A stretch of DNA of 35,896 nt from a virus. The translations under genes were made by a program, and so were the position numbers. The notes below the pieces were generated by a model, which was given only the letters and a program-made list of their open reading frames with translations, was not told the DNA's origin and did no database searches. The stretch spans positions 1 to 35,896 of IMG/VR virus record IMGVR_UViG_3300047550_001363. One strand, written 5' to 3'. Shown here one piece after another: positions 1 through 4,782 of this stretch; position 1 is the stretch's first letter, and each line of letters starts with the position of its first letter.

Positions 1-176
1 TCAAGGGTTTTTACTGTCCCCCTGATAAGACAGGTGCGCTTGGACTCTCTAACCCAACCACCAACGGTTGAGATAGAGTTAGATTCAAGCACTATGTATC
101 CAAACTCTGCGTTAGAGGAATACACATTAACGAACACTCCTTTGTTGTTCGCTTTGATAGCAACTGAATGTGCCAT
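1..176 (-). CDS. Hypothetical small protein, C-terminus cut by window edge
   Basis: Reading leftward from the ATG at 176, the frame stays open to base 1, giving at least 58 residues (MAHSVAIKANNKG at the N-terminus, LIRGTVKTL at the edge). The composition is protein-like: alternating hydrophobic and polar residues suggest a small beta-rich domain with a GGWVRESKRT segment. I do not recognise the family. It follows the other leftward genes, so it probably belongs to the same leftward unit. A TAG lies in frame 18 bases upstream of the ATG. No clear Shine-Dalgarno is present, which is normal in Bacteroidota phages. That it is a real gene is fairly likely; its function is unknown. Confidence 0.6.
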   Translation of the reverse strand, partial: MAHSVAIKANNKGVFVNVYSSNAEFGYIVLESNSISTVGGWVRESKRTCLIRGTVKTL

Positions 177-180
177 AACT

Positions 181-386
181 GTGGGATGGTTGACCTAAGC
201 ACCAAAAGGTTCTAATTTAAAATTGTGCACTATAATTCTCAAGGCCATAGTGCTTATGCCTGTATGATTTGGGGGTTGACGTAACCCCTTCAAAGCAATG
301 TGATTAGGACAGCAGGTTAATAGAAACACAGAGAGAGATGATACACTCCCTCTGTGCTCTGCGCTGCGAGGCGCCAGGCATCCCAC
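181..386. ncRNA. Candidate structured RNA or DNA element with 8-bp closing helix
   Basis: This gene-free stretch is bounded by a perfect inverted repeat, GTGGGATG at 181-188 and CATCCCAC at 379-386. Inside are three further perfect or near-perfect hairpins: 227-233 with 247-253 (7 bp), 272-277 with 283-288 (GGGGTT/AACCCC, 5-nt loop), and 327-337 with 346-356 (11 bp, one G-T pair). A smaller GCGC stem sits at 361-374. Nested helices inside a closing helix suggest a folded RNA, probably transcribed leftward with its neighbours, but the strand is not settled. The leftward frame across it is open between two TAGs, yet its translation (rich in Pro, Ser, Cys, Arg, His) does not look like protein. 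The 327-356 hairpin could alternatively be a weak leftward terminator. Confidence 0.4.
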
Positions 387-488
387 CTAGCCATTTGCAT
401 TCATGCTGTACTCTCTGTAGATAGCGTATGCCTCTAGCAAAGAGTAAGCACGAATGACCATTCCTCCAATGATGTACGTTTGTTTCAT
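387..488 (-). CDS. Very small hypothetical protein (33 aa)
   Basis: The leftward ORF from ATG at 488 to TAG at 387 encodes 33 residues. The pattern (TYIIGGMVIRAYSLLEAYAIY) is like small phage proteins with a beta-strand, an Ala-Tyr-Ser turn and a helix. The frame extends upstream without a stop to a GTG at 566, which would give 59 residues and a plausible extension containing RYVTPHDVQDTN, so the start is uncertain. I chose the ATG because the core begins there. It lies between the 165-residue gene and the hairpin-rich region. Function unknown. The alternative is that the whole 177-600 stretch is noncoding RNA. Confidence 0.4.
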   Translation of the reverse strand: MKQTYIIGGMVIRAYSLLEAYAIYREYSMNANG

Positions 489-621
489 TGTGCGAACGTT
501 TGTGTCCTGAACGTCATGGGGGGTGACGTACCTGCGCCACGCTGGGGGGCGGTGCTGTATAGACACTCCCTATATGCACATCCTCAGAGCATTTTCAAAA
601 TACCAAAAATTTTTTTTTGAT
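489..621. other. Gap between leftward genes with a G-tract hairpin
   Basis: No separate gene is convincing here. It contains a perfect 6-bp hairpin, ACGTCA at 511-516 with TGACGT at 524-529, enclosing a run of six G, and a second G-run at 544-549. The 605-618 segment is A5T9 just after the stop of the 165-residue gene. It may be a leader of the small gene (its alternative GTG start is at 566) or part of a longer structured RNA running into 181-386. Confidence 0.3.
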
Positions 622-1119
622 TTATTTTGACCAGTGGTTATTAGGTTTCTCCCAGTAAAACTCTAGTTCGTGTAGCTTCTCAGAATAGTATCTTCCTACT
701 ATGTCAGATTTGTATATGCTGTCTATGTTTTCAAAGAGTGCAGCGGTGTAGTATTTTATGGCTGCACTATCTAAGCATTCTGTTATCCAAGTGTAGTTTT
801 TGCCAGTGATCACGCCAGCTTCTAAAAGTAGTACATTCTCATAGTTCTGATAGATTCTTATACCATATGGGTTGAGCTGGTTTAGGAACTCTGCTCTGTA
901 GTCTGATACAGTTTCATCTGGATATGGTACTTCTAGATATGTTAGGTCAAGCATCTCCCCATCTTTACTCAAATGGTGAGCAACATGCATTCCTACTGTT
1001 GCACTGTAGTCAGGACTTACCACTACTATTAGTGTTTTATCTGGGTGGGTATCTAATACTTCTAATTTTTTACAGAATTCTTGAAGTACTGCCCATTCTA
1101 AATCTCGTGATACATACAT
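622..1119 (-). CDS. Phosphoribosyltransferase-fold-like protein, degenerate active loop
   Basis: A 165-residue soluble protein on the leftward strand. Residues 29-35 (TLIVVVS) and 96-110 (NVLLLEAGVITGKNY) match the strand-loop pattern of type I phosphoribosyltransferases, where the second motif is normally hydrophobics followed by two acidic residues and TGxT, and binds PRPP. Here one acid is retained (E100), the second is replaced by A101, and the loop is TGKNY, so catalysis is doubtful. PRTase folds are used in purine/pyrimidine salvage and as regulatory sensors; which applies here cannot be read from sequence. It is the first gene of the leftward unit, 87 bp from the divergent rightward gene, behind a TAnnTTTG box. 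The gene is secure; the fold is a moderate inference. Confidence 0.5.
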   Translation of the reverse strand: MYVSRDLEWAVLQEFCKKLEVLDTHPDKTLIVVVSPDYSATVGMHVAHHLSKDGEMLDLTYLEVPYPDETVSDYRAEFLNQLNPYGIRIYQNYENVLLLEAGVITGKNYTWITECLDSAAIKYYTAALFENIDSIYKSDIVGRYYSEKLHELEFYWEKPNNHWSK

Positions 1120-1133
1120 GATACTACTTTTGA

Positions 1134-1165
1134 CAAATTTAATAATAAATGATTTTAATTTAAAC
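1134..1165 (-). promoter_or_regulatory. Leftward Bacteroidota-type promoter candidate
   Basis: On the minus strand, TAAATTTG (bases 1141-1134) is an exact match to the Bacteroidota -7 consensus TAnnTTTG. Twenty bases upstream is GTTT (1165-1162), a one-base-shifted version of the -33 TTTG. The start codon of the leftward gene is 15 bases downstream, implying a very short leader. The box match is seen directly; promoter function is inferred. Confidence 0.4.
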
Positions 1166-1182
1166 TTTTAAATATATATTTG
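1153..1182 (+). promoter_or_regulatory. Rightward Bacteroidota-type promoter candidate
   Basis: TATATTTG at 1175-1182 fits TAnnTTTG exactly, with TTTT at 1153-1156 as a weak -33 element 18 bases upstream. The first rightward gene starts at 1207. This would drive the small-gene and packaging block. Host-type promoters suggest that host RNA polymerase could read this operon. Confidence 0.4.
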
Positions 1183-1206
1183 TAATGAACTTTAAAATAT
1201 ATAATT

Positions 1207-1431
1207 ATGGAAGCAGAAAAAGAAGTAACTAGAGAAGATGCAGTTGCATGGTACAAAGATCAAATTGAGCTTGCAACGCTTCGTGCAGACTTAGCAGAGC
1301 AACAAGCACGTGCTCTTCGTTTTGAGTCTGAGAGACTACAACATGTTGTCATGATTGCCAACATTAAGTCAGCAGGAAATGAAATCATGAAGAATGAAGA
1401 AGATGAAGAAGAAACAAACACTAACTCTTAA
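1207..1431 (+). CDS. Small coiled-coil protein (74 aa)
   Basis: First gene of the rightward block, 25 bases after the promoter-like box. Residues 15-50 are predicted to form a continuous, heptad-like helix rich in Ala, Leu, Glu and Arg (for example LRADLAEQQARALRF). The last 15 residues are an acidic, disordered tail (NEEDEEETNTNS). No known domain is recognised. A short coiled coil at the head of the packaging operon could be a small scaffold-like or oligomerisation factor, but this is only position-based. Confidence 0.65.
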   Translation: MEAEKEVTREDAVAWYKDQIELATLRADLAEQQARALRFESERLQHVVMIANIKSAGNEIMKNEEDEEETNTNS

Positions 1432-1442
1432 AAGTTTAAATC

Positions 1443-1805
1443 ATGAAATTATTAGGAAAACGAGTATTGCTCACAGTACCAAGAAAAAAAGAATCTTTTA
1501 TTGAATTGACACCTGAAACAGAAAAACAACTTGAGTTAGATATGATTCAAGAGTGGACAGCACTTGAGGTTTATGCCATAGGGTCAGATGCTACTATTGT
1601 AAAACCAGGTGATAAAGTGTATGTACCAGTTGGGGCATTATCATCAGCAGAAAGAATTATGATTGCTGATGAAGCTAAATTGATGATTAATGAATTTGAA
1701 ATTTCTATTATTTGGGATAATGCACAAAATGTAGAAAAACGCAAAGGAATTGACGCTATTAAACGTGATCGCCAATATGGTGGAAAAGAAAAAGAAGTTA
1801 AATAA
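1443..1805 (+). CDS. GroES-like co-chaperonin fold protein
   Basis: A 120-residue protein whose ends match the GroES barrel. It starts MKLLGKRVLLTVP (compare GroES 'PLxDRVLV'), has AIGSDATIVKPGDKVYVP at 45-62 (the conserved glycine turn and 'VKxGDxV' strand), and closes with RIMIADEAKLMINEFEISIIW at 71-91 (the terminal 'EYLIvxExDIla' strand). Residues 14-40 replace the mobile loop that contacts GroEL. The last 25 residues are basic and probably disordered. By analogy with T4 gp31 it may cap host GroEL to fold the phage capsid protein. Homology was judged by eye, and GroES-like barrels also occur in unrelated phage proteins. Confidence 0.55.
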   Translation: MKLLGKRVLLTVPRKKESFIELTPETEKQLELDMIQEWTALEVYAIGSDATIVKPGDKVYVPVGALSSAERIMIADEAKLMINEFEISIIWDNAQNVEKRKGIDAIKRDRQYGGKEKEVK

Positions 1806-1816
1806 ATTGAAAAAAA

Positions 1817-2152
1817 ATGGAAAACAAAACTAAACTGACTGCTGAAGAAAAAGCAGAACTTTTAAAAGAACCAACAATTGTCAATGAAGATATTATTGAT
1901 ATGACAAAAGTATCAGATGTTAGTCGTGGCGAAAGTTTGATTGGTATTAATTTTAACCCTTCAGCTGATACTGAAGTTGATACTGTTAAACGTGCATGTG
2001 CATATCTGATTGATGTAATTGAAAAGCATCGTGAAGAACATGGTCAACATGGAACACTTACAGCTGATAGAGAGTTTTTAATGAATCATGCACTTGGTGA
2101 AATTATTAATGCTCAAATGAATGTTGTTAAAGTAATAACTTTTAGACAGTAG
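1817..2152 (+). CDS. Acb2/Tad1 hairpin-domain-like protein; candidate anti-defence factor
   Basis: A 111-residue protein. After a disordered acidic N-terminus (1-40) comes IGINFNPSADTEVDTVKRAC at 42-61, then helices ending MNHALGEIINAQMNVVKVIT. The order FNPS, Asp-Val, 'LID' helix, short loop, then an Ala-rich helix with a terminal 'mxxVKaiT' fits small phage proteins of the helical-hairpin family that includes Acb2 and Tad1. Known members bind cyclic nucleotides or cyclic ADP-ribose signals and block CBASS or Thoeris defence; most homologues are untested. The stop is TAG, one base before the next ATG. Family assignment is from memory of the pattern; ligand binding is inference. Confidence 0.5.
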   Translation: MENKTKLTAEEKAELLKEPTIVNEDIIDMTKVSDVSRGESLIGINFNPSADTEVDTVKRACAYLIDVIEKHREEHGQHGTLTADREFLMNHALGEIINAQMNVVKVITFRQ

Positions 2153-2153
2153 T

Positions 2154-2543
2154 ATGGAAGTAAATAAGGTAGAAAAGAAATACAGATTGACTCATTATGA
2201 CCTGGTTAAATATCAGGTCATAACTGAGTTTGTATTCTTTAAGAAAGAGAACCTTATTGATACTGATTTAGAATTGCTTACACTTCTTGCTTTAGAAGGG
2301 CCTGTTGAACTTACAAAATTTTGCAACAATGCTGTAAAGAAAACATATCCTGATATTGCACCAGAAGAGTTTGGAGTAAGATCGCAGAATATTCGTAACA
2401 AGTTAACCAAACTTGAAAAACGTGGATTGATAAGGAAATCAGATAGTTATAAAAAGACTATTGAGATTGCAATGTCAGTTCCAGTTTTAAAGTCTGGTAA
2501 TGTGTTGTTGGACTATAAATTTTTAGCACTTGCGACCAATTAA
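2154..2543 (+). CDS. Winged-helix protein, regulator or small-terminase candidate
   Basis: A 129-residue protein. Residues 42-107 read as a winged helix: LLTLLALEGPVELTKFC, a Pro-rich turn, then VRSQNIRNKLTKLEKRGLI as the recognition helix and start of the wing, and basic residues KSDSYKKT. This is the shape of MarR-like or replication-type DNA-binding domains. The location between an anti-defence-like gene and an HU-like gene, upstream of TerL, makes a DNA-recognition role in packaging or late transcription possible. It overlaps the next gene by 14 bases. Confidence 0.6.
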   Translation: MEVNKVEKKYRLTHYDLVKYQVITEFVFFKKENLIDTDLELLTLLALEGPVELTKFCNNAVKKTYPDIAPEEFGVRSQNIRNKLTKLEKRGLIRKSDSYKKTIEIAMSVPVLKSGNVLLDYKFLALATN

Positions 2544-2958
2544 ACGTAAACAACTTTCTGAAAAGGTTGCACAAAGGTTAAACTTATCTGCAGAGACTGT
2601 TGATGAAATAGTTTTATGTTATTTCAATGCAGTGCAGAAAAAATTAAGTGGACTGGTTCATCATCAAATAACTGTAGATGGTCTTGGAACTTTTTATATT
2701 AAAAGATCAAAGCTTGAGGAAAAACTTAGAATCTACCAGCAAGCGTTGAATAAGTATGAAAGTATTGAACAACCTACATTAAGTGAATATGCGTCATTAG
2801 TATCTTTAAAGAATGATGTAGAAAAATTTCAAAAAACATTAGATGATTTGAACAGTCTAAACGAAAAAAAGAAAAAGAAAGAAGAAGAAAAACAAATCTA
2901 TAAAACTAATAAACATGAGTCTGATAAAACTTTGGAAGGAAAAAGGAAAGATACTTGA
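2530..2958 (+). CDS. HU/IHF-like DNA-binding protein with helical tail
   Basis: Translation probably begins at TTG 2530, because no ATG occurs in the frame before the conserved core. Residues 8-35 (KQLSEKVAQRLNLSAETVDE) form the helical base of HU, and QITVDGLGTFYIKR at 47-60 is the HU/IHF 'VxLxGfGxFxvr' strand pair. The arm and the canonical C-terminus are absent; instead there are about 60 residues of predicted helix and a very basic, Lys-rich end. HU/IHF-like subunits are a recurrent component of crAss-like genomes and bend DNA. The N-terminal half is convincing; the tail is unusual. It overlaps the next gene by 44 bases. Confidence 0.6.
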   Translation: MRPIKRKQLSEKVAQRLNLSAETVDEIVLCYFNAVQKKLSGLVHHQITVDGLGTFYIKRSKLEEKLRIYQQALNKYESIEQPTLSEYASLVSLKNDVEKFQKTLDDLNSLNEKKKKKEEEKQIYKTNKHESDKTLEGKRKDT

Positions 2959-3220
2959 AGGTGTAAAAAATAGTATCTTTAAACAAGAACACATTGAAGA
3001 GGTTGCTGCTTCAAGAATGGCAATATGTGAGGAATGTGAATTGATAGATAGGATTGGTACTAAATGTTATATGGCAGGTACTCAACCATGTTGTGGAGAT
3101 TGTGGATGCAAATTATCATTTAAAACAAGATCACTATCTTCATCATGTCCAAAAGGAAAATGGAATGCTCTCACGTCTGAAGATGAAGAAGATGCAATTA
3201 TTAACAGCATAAAAGATTAA
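2915..3220 (+). CDS. Zinc-ribbon protein (101 aa)
   Basis: Residues 38-41 (CEEC) and C51 are followed by CCGDCGC at 59-65 and a final Cys-Pro at 79-80, a spacing typical of a small zinc ribbon with a duplicated knuckle. The N-terminal 30 residues are a basic helix that might contact DNA or protein; the end is acidic. Similar small zinc-ribbon proteins sit beside packaging genes in Bacteroidota phages. No enzymatic role is visible. Its start lies inside the preceding gene, suggesting coupled translation. Confidence 0.65.
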   Translation: MSLIKLWKEKGKILEGVKNSIFKQEHIEEVAASRMAICEECELIDRIGTKCYMAGTQPCCGDCGCKLSFKTRSLSSSCPKGKWNALTSEDEEDAIINSIKD

Positions 3221-3222
3221 TC

Positions 3223-4074
3223 ATGTTATCATTTGAGCCAGAAAATCACAAGTACAAATCAATTGATCCTAATGACACAATTGATTGGGTGAGTGTGACA
3301 ACTTTGATAAGTTTTTTTAAGCAGCCATTTGATGCAAAGGCTATATCAAAGAAAAGTTCTAAGAGCAGTAAAAAGTGGCAAGGACTTACTCCAGAGAAAA
3401 TACAAGAGATTTGGAAAGCTGAAGCCAAACGTGCAACTGATTTGGGTACATGGTATCATGACCAAAGAGAACATGACATCACAAGTTGTGATACTATAAA
3501 TCGTCACGAGGCAACATTACAAGTTATCAAGCCTATTGTTAATGAAAAAGGATACAAGGTTGCATCTTCTCAAAAACTTTTAGCTGGCATCTATCCTGAG
3601 CATCTTGTTTATTTAAGATCTGTTGGAATTTGCGGTCAATCTGATTTAGTTGAGGTTGCTCATGGTTTAATCCATATTACAGATTACAAAACAAATAAAG
3701 AAATAAAGACACAATCTTATGTTAATTGGGAAGGTGTTTCTCAAAAGATGACAGGGCCTGTTTCGCATTTGGATGATTGTAATTATTATCACTACGCATT
3801 ACAGTTGTCTGCGTATATGTACATGATACAGAAACATAATCCTAAATTAAAACCTGGAGATTTGATTTTGCATCATATTATATTTGAGACAGATGGTGAA
3901 GATGAGTATGGATATCCTATAGTAAGTCGCACAGAACAAGGTGATCCTATAGTAAAAGAAGTAATACCATACAACTTGCCATACTTAAAAGAAGAGGTGA
4001 TGGCAATTTTTCAATGGGTAAAAGAAAATAAAGATGAGATGTTAAAGTTCTCAAAAAACAAAAACAATGATTAA
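3223..4074 (+). CDS. PD-(D/E)XK nuclease, RecB/Cas4-like
   Basis: A 283-residue enzyme with all motifs of the RecB-type nuclease core: H79 in GTWYHDQRE, then GICGQSDLVE with D141, then ITDYKTNK with D154 and K156, and finally YHYALQLSAYMYMI (the Q-x3-Y helix of Cas4/RecB-like exonucleases). These residues coordinate divalent metal and cut DNA. PD-(D/E)XK nucleases of this kind are common in crAss-like phages, where they are thought to act in recombination or DNA processing. Proximity to TerL suggests a role in maturing DNA before packaging. The 3' end overlaps the next ATG by 8 bases. Confidence 0.8.
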   Translation: MLSFEPENHKYKSIDPNDTIDWVSVTTLISFFKQPFDAKAISKKSSKSSKKWQGLTPEKIQEIWKAEAKRATDLGTWYHDQREHDITSCDTINRHEATLQVIKPIVNEKGYKVASSQKLLAGIYPEHLVYLRSVGICGQSDLVEVAHGLIHITDYKTNKEIKTQSYVNWEGVSQKMTGPVSHLDDCNYYHYALQLSAYMYMIQKHNPKLKPGDLILHHIIFETDGEDEYGYPIVSRTEQGDPIVKEVIPYNLPYLKEEVMAIFQWVKENKDEMLKFSKNKNND

Positions 4075-4582
4075 GTTATTTGACATACAAAATGGAGTAC
4101 TTGTTCCTACAGAACATTGCTATGCATTAAAAGCTCTTAAAGATATTATGGACAATTATCCTGATGATTATATGAAAGTATATCAGTACTTGTTTTATAT
4201 GTCATGCCCTAATCCAGATATTAATCCATTTTTTGATGTTAGAGAACATGAGAAAGAAGAACTTATACTTGCGCAGTTGGAAGCTGAGTTTTCAACTGAG
4301 GATGATGATGTTGTTGTCGCACTTGCATTTTGTCAAAAGCTTTATGAGACACCTACGTACAGGGCTTACATGGGTATCAAATCTATGTTGGATCGTCTTG
4401 CTACTTATATGGAACATACCTCAATTCAGCATGGTCGTGATGGGAACATCACAGCGTTGGTCAATGCTGCAGCAAAATTTGAGCAAATACGTGGATCATT
4501 TAAAGGAGCGTATAAAGACCTTATGGAAGAGCAGAAAAGCCAAGTCAGAGGTGGACAAAATCTTGCATATGACCAATTCTAA
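4067..4582 (+). CDS. Conserved packaging-region protein, possible small terminase
   Basis: A 171-residue, mainly helical acidic protein. It has a compact N-terminal part (MIKLFDIQNGVLVP) and a long helical C-terminal half with GIKSMLDRLATYMEH and a final Gln-rich, basic stretch. No catalytic motif or DNA-binding motif is obvious. It is the second gene upstream of TerL and is translationally coupled to the nuclease gene. A small terminase subunit would be expected in this neighbourhood, and this protein and the winged-helix protein at 2154 are the two candidates; sequence alone does not decide. Confidence 0.6.
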   Translation: MIKLFDIQNGVLVPTEHCYALKALKDIMDNYPDDYMKVYQYLFYMSCPNPDINPFFDVREHEKEELILAQLEAEFSTEDDDVVVALAFCQKLYETPTYRAYMGIKSMLDRLATYMEHTSIQHGRDGNITALVNAAAKFEQIRGSFKGAYKDLMEEQKSQVRGGQNLAYDQF

Positions 4583-4586
4583 ACAT

Positions 4587-4781
4587 ATGGAGCAGTTCAT
4601 GTTTATAGTGAAAGTAGAACACATATCAGAAGGAAAACTGATACAAAGAGAACTGCCATGTGTACCATCAAGAGGAGATTGGATTGAAATAGGCCAAGAA
4701 AATTTTGTAGTTAAAAATGTTTCTTGGAACTTATCTGATAGAAGAACAGTAACTTTACTAGTTGACAGACCAAAGTTTTAA
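4587..4781 (+). CDS. Small beta-rich protein upstream of TerL (64 aa)
   Basis: Starts at ATG 4587, five bases after the upstream stop; an in-frame ATG at 4569 would add six residues and overlap the upstream gene. The body reads as an all-beta domain: FIVKVEHISEGKLIQ, CVPSRGDWIEI, FVVKNVSWNL, TVTLLV. Alternating strands with a Gly-Asp turn resemble small SH3-like or barrel proteins. Unknown function. The stop is one base from the TerL ATG, so it is probably co-translated with TerL. Confidence 0.6.
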   Translation: MEQFMFIVKVEHISEGKLIQRELPCVPSRGDWIEIGQENFVVKNVSWNLSDRRTVTLLVDRPKF

Positions 4782-4782
4782 A

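Noticed and set aside
198-248. 17-codon leftward ORF starting ATGGCCTTG
   Set aside because: Too short to support; it lies within hairpins of the structured region.
195-386. 63-codon leftward open frame
   Set aside because: It begins with GTG right after a TAG, its translation is rich in Pro, Ser, Cys, His and Arg without protein-like pattern, and it coincides with the hairpin-rich element.
606-619. Slippery A/T run as a programmed frameshift site
   Set aside because: On the leftward strand it lies downstream of the stop of the 165-residue gene, so a shift could not extend that protein.
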